Assembly (NCBI GenBank): GCA_900771805.1
Contig: CAAGPL010000032.1
Coordinates: 62,001-126,000, forward strand
DNA length: 64,000 bases
Reading direction: 5' to 3'
Source of the DNA: Bacilli bacterium
GTDB lineage: Bacteria; Bacillota_I; Bacilli_A; RF39; UBA660
In this document: one piece after another, positions 1-9,117 of the stretch
Layout: each line of letters starts with the position of its first letter
How positions within the stretch are numbered: the first letter of the stretch is position 1
The notes under the pieces: generated by a model
Databases searched by the model: none
Seen by the model: only the letters and a program-made list of their open reading frames with translations
What the model was told of the DNA's origin: nothing
Translations under genes and position numbers: made by a program

Positions 1-54
1 TACAAATATATCCCCAGGTTTAACTTTTCTTGAATCTGTTTTTATATTTATCAT
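1..54 (-). CDS. Mur ligase N-terminus (MurE- or MurF-like), partial
   Basis: Only the first 18 codons are present; the gene runs off the left edge. The peptide contains TDSRKVKPGDIFV, the start of the N-terminal domain of the UDP-MurNAc-peptide ligases MurE and MurF, which add the third amino acid or the D-Ala-D-Ala dipeptide to the cytoplasmic peptidoglycan precursor. A GGTGAT ribosome-binding site lies just upstream of the ATG. The piece is too short to choose between MurE and MurF; the DSRKVKPGD spelling is common in both. The gene diverges from the YigZ-like gene. Confidence 0.6.
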   Translation of the reverse strand, partial: MINIKTDSRKVKPGDIFV

Positions 55-147
55 TTACTATCACCATTTTCTAAAACTTATATGTTTATTATATAATACA
101 TTTGATAAAAATGAAATAATCATTTATAATATTTTTGGTGATTTAAT

Positions 148-696
148 GTGTTTACTATCAAAAACGAGGTAAATGGTGAAATAATAATTAATAAATCTAA
201 GTTTATAACATACATTTATAAAGTTAATAACATACTAGAAGTAAATGAAAAATTAAATGAATTAAAAACTAAATATAAAGATGCCAGTCATATTTGTTAT
301 TCTTATATAATTAATAACATTAAAAGATTTAACGATGATAAAGAGCCAAGTCACACTGCTGGTATGCCTATATTAAACGTTTTAGAAAGTAAAAATTTAA
401 ACTTTATTTTAGCAGTTGTGATAAGATATTTTGGTGGTATAAAACTAGGAGCAGCAGGTCTTTCTAGAGCCTATACCAACTCTGTTGCTAGTTTAATTAA
501 TAACGATGATTTAATTCCTATTAAAAATATGATAACAAAACGCATAGAATTTGATTATGAAAATATTAACAAAATAAATTATATTTTAAAAAATAATGAA
601 ATAACTTATAAAGAATTTGATAAAAATGTAATATATGAGTTTACTTATGAAGAAGGAAAATATCCAAAGGAATTAAATAATTATATAACAAAATAA
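148..696 (+). CDS. YigZ/YvyE family protein (IMPACT N-terminal fold)
   Basis: UPF0029/IMPACT family protein of 182 residues, near the usual 200-215. The family signature is clear at about residues 65-105: SHTAGMPILNVL followed by VIRYFGGIKLGAAGLSRAY. The C-terminal YigZ domain seems shortened. Bacterial members are cytosolic and of unsettled function; the eukaryotic homologue regulates the kinase GCN2. The start is GTG with GGTGATTTAAT before it; the ATG two bases earlier opens only a short frame. It is a single-gene unit ending at a bidirectional terminator. Confidence 0.88.
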   Translation: MFTIKNEVNGEIIINKSKFITYIYKVNNILEVNEKLNELKTKYKDASHICYSYIINNIKRFNDDKEPSHTAGMPILNVLESKNLNFILAVVIRYFGGIKLGAAGLSRAYTNSVASLINNDDLIPIKNMITKRIEFDYENINKINYILKNNEITYKEFDKNVIYEFTYEEGKYPKELNNYITK

Positions 697-727
697 AAAA
701 AGCAAAAAATCTACTTTTGCTTTTTTA
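695..727. terminator. Bidirectional terminator between YigZ and prepilin genes
   Basis: Perfect arms AAAAAAGCAAAA / TTTTGCTTTTTT around a short loop give a U-run on either strand. The genes converge here and the prepilin stop codon lies inside the element. Confidence 0.8.
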
Positions 728-1409
728 TTTCTTTAATATCTAGACCTTTGTCTTCATTTCTTTTTCCATTTTCATAATAATTACCATCTAAATCCCATCC
801 AGAATTAGGATTACCTAGACTACAAAAATCATATGTTCTTTCATTACTAGATTGTTCTTCACAGCCACAATCTGATAACCAAGCACTTTTTCCATTTTTT
901 GAATCATTTTTATCTGCATAATAATACTTAAATGAAACTTCATATTTTAATGGATTGATATCACATTTAGAAACATAAAGACTTCGGTGTCCTTTAGTGT
1001 CTTTATTTTTATCAACAGTTCCATCAACATTAAAATAAAAAAGTTCTGGATATTTTGTTAAATCAATATCTATACTATCATCATTTAAAATATCATCTAT
1101 CATTATATATTTACCTGGTATTGTTTTAGCATTAATTTCAACTATTGGATATAAACTATGAGTTTTAAACCAATTATCTTCTTCACATTTTTTATTATCA
1201 CATATTATAGTTGTTGTCCAAAACTCCGGATGATTTGATATATACTTTTTAGCACCTGTTAAAATAAGGCTTACATTATTTAACCTATTTCTTACTTCCT
1301 GCTTTTTTCTTATTTTATTAACTGATATTATACTTATTGATAAAATAATTCCTAAAATAACTATAACTGCTAATAATTCTATTAAAGTAAATCCTTTTTT
1401 TCTATTCAT
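711..1409 (-). CDS. Type IV prepilin-like protein, cysteine-rich
   Basis: The N-terminus KKGFTLIELLAVIVILGII is a textbook type IV prepilin leader: cleavage by prepilin peptidase after Gly-6, methylated Phe, Glu-5 of the mature chain and a hydrophobic helix (about residues 7-27). The roughly 200-residue extracellular part resembles nothing I can name and holds six cysteines (pairs in ICDNKKC and DCGC). The start overlaps the thioredoxin stop by 8 bases, so the two are probably translationally coupled. No pilus assembly ATPase or peptidase is in this window, so it may be a minor pilin, a com-type pseudopilin or a lone surface protein. Confidence 0.85.
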   Translation of the reverse strand: MNRKKGFTLIELLAVIVILGIILSISIISVNKIRKKQEVRNRLNNVSLILTGAKKYISNHPEFWTTTIICDNKKCEEDNWFKTHSLYPIVEINAKTIPGKYIMIDDILNDDSIDIDLTKYPELFYFNVDGTVDKNKDTKGHRSLYVSKCDINPLKYEVSFKYYYADKNDSKNGKSAWLSDCGCEEQSSNERTYDFCSLGNPNSGWDLDGNYYENGKRNEDKGLDIKEIKKQK

Positions 1410-1704
1410 TATTAACCCAACTTTCTAATTCATCTAAACTCATATATCCAGTTTTTCTTTTTAATTCTTTTCCATTTTCAAAAATTATAAGTGTTGGAAT
1501 GGAAAATATTTTTAAATTACCTGAAATTTCTTCACATTCATCAACATCAACCTTTATAATAGGTATAACATTTTTTTCATCAAGTTTTTCAATAACTAAA
1601 CTAAGCATCTTACAAGGTCCACACCAAGTAGCAAAAAAATCAACTAAAACTCTTCCTTCGCCTACTAATTCATTGAAATTTTCATTATTTGCATGTTTTA
1701 TCAT
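1402..1704 (-). CDS. trxA: Thioredoxin
   Basis: A 100-residue single-domain thioredoxin with the redox motif FFATWCGPCKM at about residues 23-33 and the cis-proline region FSIPTLIIFENG near residue 70. It lacks a signal peptide, so it is a cytosolic dithiol-disulfide reductase (thioredoxin reductase not in window). It is the first gene of a two-gene unit with the cysteine-rich prepilin. The start has GGAGGATATTT before it. It could be a specialised thioredoxin-like protein and not the main housekeeping one. Confidence 0.9.
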   Translation of the reverse strand: MIKHANNENFNELVGEGRVLVDFFATWCGPCKMLSLVIEKLDEKNVIPIIKVDVDECEEISGNLKIFSIPTLIIFENGKELKRKTGYMSLDELESWVNNE

Positions 1705-1818
1705 AAATATCCTCCAATCTTCTATACATCTTTATTATATAATATTTTACACTAATTAGTCTAGTTTATTTATTAATAAAAATTTTTATGTTAAAATAAA
1801 TACAGGAGTGAAATTAAA

Positions 1819-2760
1819 ATGGTAATAGTTTATAAAATTAGTGATAATACAAAACAAAAAATGGTTGAATATTATGAAGATAAAAAGAGAGATAAAACCC
1901 CACCTTATGCAGTATTTCAAGCAGAAGAAGCAGGTACTATTATTACACTATATGAATCTGGAAAAGTAATGTTTCAAGGAATAAGTGCGGATATAGATGC
2001 TAATATGTGGAGAGATATGGAAGCTCATTTGAATAATGGAAAGATGCCTATTGAAAAAAAGAATAAAGAAAAAGAAAAGAAAAATGAAATAGAAATTTTT
2101 GAAGAAAAAAAGAAATTTTATTATATTAATTCTGCAGGTTCTGATGAAGTTGGAACAGGAGACTATTTTGGACCTGTTGTTGTTTCAGCAAGTTTTGTTA
2201 AAAAAGATGATATACCTTTTTTAGAAGAATTAGGTGTTAAAGACTCTAAAAAATTAACAGATCAAAAAATACTTGAAATAGTACCTAAAATTATTAAAAG
2301 AATTCCATATGAAACTATTATATATAATAATATAGAATATAATTCTCATTTAGATTTTAATATGAACAAAATAAAAGCTATTTTACATAATAAAGCATTA
2401 TTATCATTATTAAAAAAAGATAATTATAATTATGATAAAGTAGTTATTGATCAATTTTGCTATCCAAGAAATTATTTTAACTATTTAAAAGATTCAGAAA
2501 ATGTATTTAGAAACATTACATTTACAACTAAGGGAGAAGATAAATGCTTATCAGTTGCATGTTCTTCAATAATAAGCAGATATGTATTTATAAAAGAAAT
2601 GGATAAAATATCAAAAATGATAGGTAAAAAAGTCCCAAAAGGTGCTGGCTTAGAAGTAGATAAATTTGGAAAAGAAATAGTCAAAATATATGGAAAAGAT
2701 ATTCTTAATAAAATAGCTAAACTAAATTTTAAAAATACAGATAAAATATTAAAAGACTGA
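1819..2760 (+). CDS. rnhC: Ribonuclease HIII
   Basis: Removes RNA from RNA-DNA hybrids (R-loops, primers). At 313 residues it has the normal RNase HIII length. An N-terminal TBP-like substrate-binding domain (about 1-90) is joined by a very lysine/glutamate-rich linker to the type 2 RNase H domain. The active-site motif is GSDEVGTGDYFGPVVV at about residues 110-125, with VKDSKKLTD following and a later conserved Asp in VVIDQF. A good AGGAGTG ribosome-binding site precedes the ATG. It ends in TGA, which shows that UGA is a stop in this organism. Confidence 0.94.
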   Translation: MVIVYKISDNTKQKMVEYYEDKKRDKTPPYAVFQAEEAGTIITLYESGKVMFQGISADIDANMWRDMEAHLNNGKMPIEKKNKEKEKKNEIEIFEEKKKFYYINSAGSDEVGTGDYFGPVVVSASFVKKDDIPFLEELGVKDSKKLTDQKILEIVPKIIKRIPYETIIYNNIEYNSHLDFNMNKIKAILHNKALLSLLKKDNYNYDKVVIDQFCYPRNYFNYLKDSENVFRNITFTTKGEDKCLSVACSSIISRYVFIKEMDKISKMIGKKVPKGAGLEVDKFGKEIVKIYGKDILNKIAKLNFKNTDKILKD

Positions 2761-2781
2761 TTTTAATCAGTCTTATTTTTT
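2755..2781 (+). terminator. rnhC terminator
   Basis: GACTGATT / AATCAGTC stem with a 2-base loop followed by a T-rich tract; it begins in the last codons of rnhC. Confidence 0.8.
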
Positions 2782-4008
2782 TATTCCATGTTCTATTTTT
2801 GTCCAGCCTATATCTTTTGAAGTTAATGCTTTAATTGCACATAAAACATAACTAATTATAAATATAGGATTATAAAATAATGTTCTTATTTTTACTTTTT
2901 TATTTATGTTTATTTTTTTATTTTCTAATAACAAAATAACAAGTGTCATAAAAAATAATATTAAATATATAACTAAAAGAAATATTAAAACTTCTTTTAT
3001 ATTTTTTTCAAATAAAGACATATTTTTTAAAATATAATTATAAATACATGAAATTGCAAGTGGTATAAACCATATAAATATACCTAAAATAATTATTATA
3101 TAAGGAATTATACCAAAAGATTCATCTAATTTAGAACCATAGTTATTATCCTTTTTTAAAAGAGATTTAAATATTTTTTTTTGATATTCTCTTCTAACAT
3201 CAAAATATCCCCTAATCCATCTTACTCTTTGATTAAATGTTGCCTTAAAATTAATAGGTTGTTCATCATAAAAAATAGATTTAATATTATAATATGTTGT
3301 TAAATTATTTAAAGTTGCATATAAACTAAGCTCATAATCTTCTGTTAAACTATGAAAAGGATATCCTTCCCACTTTTCTATTAAAGATCCTCTTATAAAA
3401 AATCCTGTTCCAGAAAAAGTTATATTCCTAGTTTCTTTATTTTTTCTATTGTTAAAAACTGTATTAACTAATGAAAAAGTAAGCGCTGATGATGCTGCTA
3501 TAACACTATCATTACCATTTTTACAATTTCTATATCCTGATGATAAATCATAACCTTTATCAAATACAGGTATCATATTTTTAATAAAATTTTTATCAAG
3601 AATATTATCAGCATCAAATATAAAATATGCATCATAATGCTTATTATTTTTTAAAATATATTTAACACATTCATCAAGTGCATAACCCTTTCTTTTAAGT
3701 TCTAAATCTTTTCTTACAAAATAAGATGCATTATATTTTTTACAAATATCTACAGTTTCATCATTTATAGATTCAACAATAACATAAACATCCTTAAAAT
3801 CTATTTTAAAAGTTTGTTTTTTTATACTTTTTAAAAGATCTTCTATAACAAGTGATTCATATCTTGCTGGAATTAAAATACAAAAATCATGATTTTCTCT
3901 TTTTTGCTTTGGCTTATTATTATTTTTTCTACTCAATAAACTTATAATAAATGCCATTAAAATTCCAAATAAAACCAATATAACACTTATAATTTTAAAT
4001 ACTATCAT
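2773..4008 (-). CDS. Membrane-bound family 2 glycosyltransferase
   Basis: A GT-A fold processive-type glycosyltransferase (cellulose/hyaluronan/PNAG synthase superfamily). One N-terminal membrane helix (about 1-25) is followed by a cytosolic catalytic domain with DADNILD (metal- and nucleotide-sugar-binding DxD), FSGTGFFIRG, SLTEDYELS (TED catalytic base) and QRVRWIRGYF (QxxRW), then three or four C-terminal helices (about 295-400). The QxxRW and TED motifs suggest polymer synthesis at the membrane or transfer to a lipid carrier; the sugar cannot be told. It lies downstream of the rhomboid gene with a 9-base gap, so it is probably in the same transcript. Confidence 0.85.
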   Translation of the reverse strand: MIVFKIISVILVLFGILMAFIISLLSRKNNNKPKQKRENHDFCILIPARYESLVIEDLLKSIKKQTFKIDFKDVYVIVESINDETVDICKKYNASYFVRKDLELKRKGYALDECVKYILKNNKHYDAYFIFDADNILDKNFIKNMIPVFDKGYDLSSGYRNCKNGNDSVIAASSALTFSLVNTVFNNRKNKETRNITFSGTGFFIRGSLIEKWEGYPFHSLTEDYELSLYATLNNLTTYYNIKSIFYDEQPINFKATFNQRVRWIRGYFDVRREYQKKIFKSLLKKDNNYGSKLDESFGIIPYIIIILGIFIWFIPLAISCIYNYILKNMSLFEKNIKEVLIFLLVIYLILFFMTLVILLLENKKININKKVKIRTLFYNPIFIISYVLCAIKALTSKDIGWTKIEHGIKK

Positions 4009-4017
4009 ATAAAATAC

Positions 4018-5154
4018 CTAACAAAAATAACCCAAATAAGTAAGTAATACAATTAATATAACGCTACAAATTATTGAGTTAATCCTTTCAAATTTACTAG
4101 TCTTATATTTAACACCTACAGCACTAGATATTAAAAAACCACCTATTAAGCCACCTAAATGTGCAAACATATTTATTCCACTTAATGAAAAACCAATTAA
4201 AATATTAATTATTATAACTGGTAAAATTTCTTTTTTTAAAGCCTCTGCCATATATGTTCTTTGATTAAGAGCAAAATATAAAATAGATGACATAAGTCCA
4301 AATATTGCACCTGATGCACCTGCTGATATACTATTATTATTCATTAATATAACCGATAGTAAATTTCCAATAATACCACTATATAAAAATATAATAAACA
4401 TCTTTATATGACCATAAAATTTTTCTGTTTGTTCACCTAATATTTTAAGTGCCCAAACATTCATCATGTAATGAATTATCCCAATATGTATAAAAATACT
4501 GCTTATTATTCTTAACATATTATGATCTTTAACTAAAGCACCAAAGTTATATAATGTTTTTATATTTAAAGAACCATTACCTAATATATACATTAATAAC
4601 ATAACTATGGTTATAATACCTATTAAAATATAAGTTACAATTGGTTTTTTAGGAGAAAATAAATCATTTAGCTTTTCACTTTCATCTAAGTTTTTCTTTA
4701 AAATATCATTATTTATACGTTTATAAAGTAAAGCTCCTTCTTCTGTAAATTTTAATTTTTGAGTAATATCCCCATAATATTTTTTTATTATTTCATTATT
4801 CTTTAAAATCTTTTCATCTCTTAAATCTACATGATAATTATTTTTATTATCAAAAAGTTCAACATCACTATTTAAATCTAAATATAAACTTAAAGTCTTC
4901 ATTTTAAATGTAAAAGTCTTTAATTTAATTTGATTTGTTAATCTACTTACCTTAAAATCATCAAACTCTAGTTGTTCTTTATTATGAATATAATTCATAA
5001 CAATTCTTACTATTTTAAATTCTTCATTCATATTTTCAAGCCATATTTCATTTTGAATACCATGTACAACCACAGGATTATAATTTCTTTCAGTAATAAA
5101 ATAATGTAATAGTTTCATTACTAGTAAATCTCTTTTTTCATTCGGTGTCGACAT
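4018..5154 (-). CDS. Rhomboid family intramembrane serine protease (GluP/YqgP-like)
   Basis: 378 residues: a cytosolic N-terminal domain (about 1-170) and a rhomboid core of six or more helices. The catalytic serine lies in SAGASGAIFGLM and the partner histidine in FAHLGGLIGG; the HYMMNVWAL segment matches the HxxxN helix. Architecture and N-terminal extension fit B. subtilis YqgP/GluP, which cleaves membrane proteins such as the Mg transporter MgtE. There is no C-terminal TPR region. The start follows AGGAGAGTTATTT. It sits between rluD and the glycosyltransferase on one strand. Confidence 0.9.
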   Translation of the reverse strand: MSTPNEKRDLLVMKLLHYFITERNYNPVVVHGIQNEIWLENMNEEFKIVRIVMNYIHNKEQLEFDDFKVSRLTNQIKLKTFTFKMKTLSLYLDLNSDVELFDNKNNYHVDLRDEKILKNNEIIKKYYGDITQKLKFTEEGALLYKRINNDILKKNLDESEKLNDLFSPKKPIVTYILIGIITIVMLLMYILGNGSLNIKTLYNFGALVKDHNMLRIISSIFIHIGIIHYMMNVWALKILGEQTEKFYGHIKMFIIFLYSGIIGNLLSVILMNNNSISAGASGAIFGLMSSILYFALNQRTYMAEALKKEILPVIIINILIGFSLSGINMFAHLGGLIGGFLISSAVGVKYKTSKFERINSIICSVILIVLLTYLGYFC

Positions 5155-5165
5155 AAATAACTCTC

Positions 5166-6065
5166 CTATTCATTTTTATATTTTTCTAATATTTCCATAA
5201 ATTCTTTTGGTACATCACAAGAAAAAGTCATCTTCTTCTTTGTTATAGGATGTATAAAACTAATTTCTTTAGCATGAAGCATTTGACCAAAAGAGGTACT
5301 TTTTTTATTATTATATACAGGATCATTTACTATTGGATGATTAATATATTTCATATGTACTCTTATTTGATGTGTACGCCCTGTATTTAACTTACACTCT
5401 ATTAATGTAGCATTTTTATATCTTTCAAGAACTTTAAAATAAGTTATAGCATCTTTAGAATTTATATCAGTTACACACATTTTTTTTCTATCTAATGGAT
5501 CTCTTCCTATAGGTGCATCAATCTCCCCTGTATCATGATTTATTCTTCCGCTTACAAGTGCTAAATATTTTCTATTTAATGTCTTATCCTTTAACTGTTT
5601 TGCTAACTCTTCATGAGCCTTATCTGTTTTAGCAACTATTAATAAACCAGAAGTATCTTTATCTATTCTATGAACTATACCAGGTCTTAAAGTTCCATTA
5701 TTATTATTATTACTTAAATTATTAGTATGTGCTAAAAGACCATTTACTAAAGTATTAGAATAATGACCAGCTGCTGGATGAACAACTAATCCACTAGGCT
5801 TATTAATAACCATTAAATAATCATCTTCGTAAACTATATCTAAATCCATTTTTTCAGGTTTAATATCTGTTTCATAAGTTAAATAGCCAGTTACTAATAT
5901 AACATCATTTTCTTTTAATCTATAACTATTTTTTTGTTTCTTTCCATTTACTAACACTAAATTATTTGAAATCATCTCTTGAAGTTTACTTCTTGATACA
6001 TTTAACTTATCTATTAAATATTTATCTAATCTTAATGATTCGTTACTATCTATTTTAAATTCCAT
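5166..6065 (-). CDS. rluD: RluD-family 23S rRNA pseudouridine synthase
   Basis: An N-terminal S4 RNA-binding domain (LRLDKYLIDKLNVSRSKLQ, about 8-65) is followed by the RluA-type pseudouridine synthase domain with PSGLVVHPAAGH and the catalytic aspartate in GIVHRIDKDTSGLLIVAK. It isomerises uridines of 23S rRNA (helix 69 for RluD; B. subtilis YlyB is the counterpart). I start it at the ATG preceded by GGAGGTATTATT and not at the longer in-frame start, which would put the ribosome-binding site inside the gene. In many Bacillota it lies beside lspA; here they are separated by the NPKTN surface-protein gene. Confidence 0.92.
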   Translation of the reverse strand: MEFKIDSNESLRLDKYLIDKLNVSRSKLQEMISNNLVLVNGKKQKNSYRLKENDVILVTGYLTYETDIKPEKMDLDIVYEDDYLMVINKPSGLVVHPAAGHYSNTLVNGLLAHTNNLSNNNNNGTLRPGIVHRIDKDTSGLLIVAKTDKAHEELAKQLKDKTLNRKYLALVSGRINHDTGEIDAPIGRDPLDRKKMCVTDINSKDAITYFKVLERYKNATLIECKLNTGRTHQIRVHMKYINHPIVNDPVYNNKKSTSFGQMLHAKEISFIHPITKKKMTFSCDVPKEFMEILEKYKNE

Positions 6066-6119
6066 AATAATACCTCCAATTAACAATCCATAGCTATTAT
6101 ATCATATTTTTATAGCTTT

Positions 6120-6150
6120 AAAAAAGAAGAATATATTACTTATTCTTCTT
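6120..6150 (-). terminator. Terminator of the NPKTN surface protein gene
   Basis: On the minus strand AAGAAGAAT / ATTCTTCTT arms and a run of U; the stem uses the last codons of the gene. Confidence 0.75.
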
Positions 6151-7707
6151 TAACTTCTTAGTTGATATTTTAATCAATACAATACTAAATATTATTAATG
6201 AACCAACTATATAAATATTTATATCATTAGTCTTTGGATTTTCTACTATTTCATCTTTTTTAGTTTCATTATTTACATTATTATTTTTATTTGGATTATA
6301 ATTTTTATTTCGTATAACTAATTTAGTTGGAGCATCTTTATACAATTCTAAAAATGGATCTTCATCATCAAAATTAAAAGTTAATTGCTTTGTTCCAATA
6401 TAATGAACATATATAGGATCTCCATAGTAATCGGTTTTACTAGAATATATTTTTCCACCTTCCATTATCATATCATCTGAAAGCTTTATTATAGATTTAT
6501 CAGACTCACTAATATAAAAACCAATTGTAGATGGTAATTCCCAAATATCTCTAGCAAAACCCGAATTATTTAAAACTTCTTTTAAAGCATTTATCTTTTC
6601 TTCATCTTTTGTAATATTAATTTCTAATAAATCCCCATTAATATTAAGGAAATATTCTTCATTTTCTGATAATTCATAAGGAGTTGTAATACCCATTACA
6701 GCACCTTTTATTATAACTTCATTACTTTTAAGATTAAAATTTTGACCAAGCATTCCAATTAAAGTATCAGAAATGTTTAACTTACTATTATTTTCCATTT
6801 CTTTTGCATATATTCCAATACCAGAATTTAAAATATCAATATTACTTTTTGAATCTGCTCTTAACTCAACTGCAGAAATTCCAAATTTTTTAGATCCATC
6901 TAGTTTAATATTTGAATTTATAATATTAAAATTTTCAAATGAAAAAATTGTACTTTCTTCAGCCATATAATATACTTCTTTTGACTTATCATACTTATAA
7001 TTTAAATTACTATCCTTTATAACAACATCTTTAGTAGATGCGATTGCACCAGCTGTCCAATTTATTTCAGAATTATCTATTAAAAGAGGCTCTGAACTAT
7101 TAATATACATTCCACAACTATAGCCACTTATTTTACTATTACTTATTTTAAGTTCTTTAGCACTATAAATAGCAGATGTATACTCATGATTAATAGAAAA
7201 ATTAAAAGCTACATTGTCTATTTCTATATTTCCATGCGATGTTATTGCACTATAATCACTTACTGCTTCTAAAGAAATGTTTTTTATTTGTGTATTTGTA
7301 TTTTCACTCTCAAAATACATGAACATCGAATTATTTAAAATAATACTACCTGTTCCATCAATATAAAAATTAGTATTATCATTTGACTTATTTGATAATA
7401 ATATACTTTTATTACTTATTTTATTATTACCTTCAATTCTTACATTTAAGTCACCCATATTATAAACTTCAATACTTAAACTTCCTTCATAATTTTTAAG
7501 TAAAATTCTATTTTCGTTTGAATCATATGAAAGATTTGAAGTAGCACCAATAGGAGAATCTTTCTTATATAAATAAAATTCATCTTTATTTGTTTTTACA
7601 CTTATATATCCATCATTTCCTGGAGATTTAGCACTTACTATTCCAGAAAAAATAAACATACTTACAAAAATTAACATAATTCTTAATAATTTTCTTACTC
7701 TTTTCAT
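6136..7707 (-). CDS. Sortase-anchored surface protein (NPKTN motif)
   Basis: 523 residues with a signal peptide (KLLRIMLIFVSMFIFSG, cleavage near VSA-KS), a long extracellular part and a C-terminal wall-sorting signal: ENPKTNDI, a membrane helix (IYIVGSLIIFSIVLI) and a lysine-rich tail. NPKTN is a class B/D-like variant of LPXTG. The middle (about 60-370) is built of short asparagine/serine-rich strands with repeated I-x-N-S/D-x-I patterns (INSSEPLLIDNSEI, IINSNIKLDGS), which suggests a right-handed beta-helix like polymorphic or adhesin-type proteins. The ligand is unknown. The sortase at 16.5-17.1 kb is a candidate partner. Confidence 0.75.
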   Translation of the reverse strand: MKRVRKLLRIMLIFVSMFIFSGIVSAKSPGNDGYISVKTNKDEFYLYKKDSPIGATSNLSYDSNENRILLKNYEGSLSIEVYNMGDLNVRIEGNNKISNKSILLSNKSNDNTNFYIDGTGSIILNNSMFMYFESENTNTQIKNISLEAVSDYSAITSHGNIEIDNVAFNFSINHEYTSAIYSAKELKISNSKISGYSCGMYINSSEPLLIDNSEINWTAGAIASTKDVVIKDSNLNYKYDKSKEVYYMAEESTIFSFENFNIINSNIKLDGSKKFGISAVELRADSKSNIDILNSGIGIYAKEMENNSKLNISDTLIGMLGQNFNLKSNEVIIKGAVMGITTPYELSENEEYFLNINGDLLEINITKDEEKINALKEVLNNSGFARDIWELPSTIGFYISESDKSIIKLSDDMIMEGGKIYSSKTDYYGDPIYVHYIGTKQLTFNFDDEDPFLELYKDAPTKLVIRNKNYNPNKNNNVNNETKKDEIVENPKTNDINIYIVGSLIIFSIVLIKISTKKLKKNK

Positions 7708-7789
7708 ATCGCACCACCTATTATAAATATTATAATATAAATAACTATAATTTTAAATAAACTTAAAATACATATGTAAAGCAAAATGT

Positions 7790-7820
7790 AAAAAGAATCT
7801 AATTATTTTTAGATTCTTTT
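7790..7820 (-). terminator. lspA terminator
   Basis: Minus-strand stem AAAGAATCTA / TAGATTCTTT followed by U residues; it overlaps the end of lspA. Confidence 0.75.
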
Positions 7821-8248
7821 ATATTATCAATTATTAACAATACTACACCAAAAGTTATTGCAATATCTGCTAAATTAAATATTGAAAAAAAACTAACATT
7901 TATATAATCTATGACAAATCCTCTTACTATTCTATCAAATAAATTGCCTACTATTCCTCCAAATAATATACCGAAAGCTATATTTACTAACCATGTATCT
8001 TTATTTTTTAATATATAGTCTTTTTTTAATACGTATATTAAAAATGATATAAGTAAAATTGATATAACTATAATAATTATTCTTTTTTCTAATAACATGC
8101 TAAAAGCAATACCATAATTTTTAGCATATGTTAAGGATAAAATATTAGGAATTATTGGTATATTAATTAAATAAACTAATGATAAACTTTTAATTATTTG
8201 ATCTACAACAAAAGTTATTAATGCTATTATAAATATCTTTCTTTTCAT
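7799..8248 (-). CDS. lspA: Lipoprotein signal peptidase (signal peptidase II)
   Basis: 149 residues with four membrane helices. It cleaves the signal peptide of diacylglyceryl prolipoproteins in the cytoplasmic membrane. The two catalytic aspartates are in GNLFDRIVRGFVIDYI and FNLADIAI, and the conserved N-terminal DQIIK and NYGIAFSML segments are present. The ATG chosen follows AAAAGGTGAAGGAT; a GTG three codons earlier lies in that site. It is a single-gene unit with its own terminator. Confidence 0.93.
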   Translation of the reverse strand: MKRKIFIIALITFVVDQIIKSLSLVYLINIPIIPNILSLTYAKNYGIAFSMLLEKRIIIIVISILLISFLIYVLKKDYILKNKDTWLVNIAFGILFGGIVGNLFDRIVRGFVIDYINVSFFSIFNLADIAITFGVVLLIIDNIKESKNN

Positions 8249-8295
8249 ATCCTTCACCTTTTAAATTATATCATCTATAGATTTATATGTAAAAT

Positions 8296-8317
8296 AAAAA
8301 GATGGATAACCATCTTA
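8296..8317 (-). terminator. Terminator of SipW-type protein 1
   Basis: AAGATGG / CCATCTT stem-loop and U-run on the minus strand. Confidence 0.7.
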
Positions 8318-8318
8318 A

Positions 8319-8987
8319 TTATTTCACTATTTGCTCAAAATTTATTTCATATGTAACACTCAAATTTAATGGTTCACCTTGTGCTATTGAAGTATCAGCC
8401 CATCTATATTCTATAAAATAATACGCTTCTTCTCCAGGATCTAACACAGCGTCAAGCATTGCTGAATCTAAAAGATCTGGCCATCTCTCACCAGCAGTTA
8501 TATCACTTTCATAATCATCACCCCAGCCAGAATCAGTCATTATTTCAGCAATTAAAGCATTTCTATTTGCAGAATTTGTACTTCCAATAACATAAGAGGA
8601 ATTACCCAAACCTTCTTTATCTAGAACAAATTCGTTAGTATTAACATTTTTAATAGATTTTAATTTAGCAGGTATTGTACCTGTATTTTTAGCTCTTATT
8701 CCAAATACTTTTGAAGAACCAGGCATTCCTAATGTTACACTTGTATTAACTGTATTACCATTAATTGTTGAAGTAGGATTAGTAACAATTCCTTTAGTAT
8801 CCATTCCAAACGAATCATGATACCAACCTACATTCAAATCAACAACGTCCATTGTAATAACAAAATCACCTTGTGCCTTTGCAGTACCTGTAATATTTAG
8901 GTTCTGACTAAATAATGCATAACCTGCTACCATTACTAAAAGTAGTGCTAAGCATCCTACAAATATTTTATTTCTTGTCTTATTCAT
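8319..8987 (-). CDS. TasA/camelysin-like secreted protein, paralogue 1
   Basis: 222 residues. The N-terminus (KIFVGCLALLLVMVAGYA then LFSQNLNITGTAKAQGDF) is a SipW-type signal peptide: a hydrophobic helix followed by an A-x-F/L-S segment at the start of the mature beta-sandwich. The mature chain has the TasA/CalY layout, with a MPGSSKVFGIRAKNTGTIPAKL-like strand pair and DPGEEAYYFIEYRW near the C-terminus, where solvent-facing beta strands form a fibre subunit in known members. The first 42 residues match the neighbouring paralogue except one; the rest differs. The function as an extracellular fibre or surface protein is inferred. It has its own terminator. Confidence 0.7.
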   Translation of the reverse strand: MNKTRNKIFVGCLALLLVMVAGYALFSQNLNITGTAKAQGDFVITMDVVDLNVGWYHDSFGMDTKGIVTNPTSTINGNTVNTSVTLGMPGSSKVFGIRAKNTGTIPAKLKSIKNVNTNEFVLDKEGLGNSSYVIGSTNSANRNALIAEIMTDSGWGDDYESDITAGERWPDLLDSAMLDAVLDPGEEAYYFIEYRWADTSIAQGEPLNLSVTYEINFEQIVK

Positions 8988-9087
8988 AATTACTGCTCCT
9001 TATTTTCTGTTTTTATATATTAATAATATCATTGACCCTAAAATTAAGTTTTTTTACACTTGTAGATAATAAATTTGTAAAATTTTA

Positions 9088-9117
9088 ATCAAACAAAGTA
9101 GCATTTATTGCTACTTT
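9088..9117 (-). terminator. Terminator of SipW-type protein 2
   Basis: Minus-strand AAAGTAGCA / TGCTACTTT hairpin followed by TTTG-TTT; it overlaps the stop codon. Confidence 0.55.

Noticed and set aside
1499..1759. Plus-strand ORF of 86 residues over thioredoxin
   Set aside because: Antisense shadow of trxA; no ribosome-binding site and no family resemblance.
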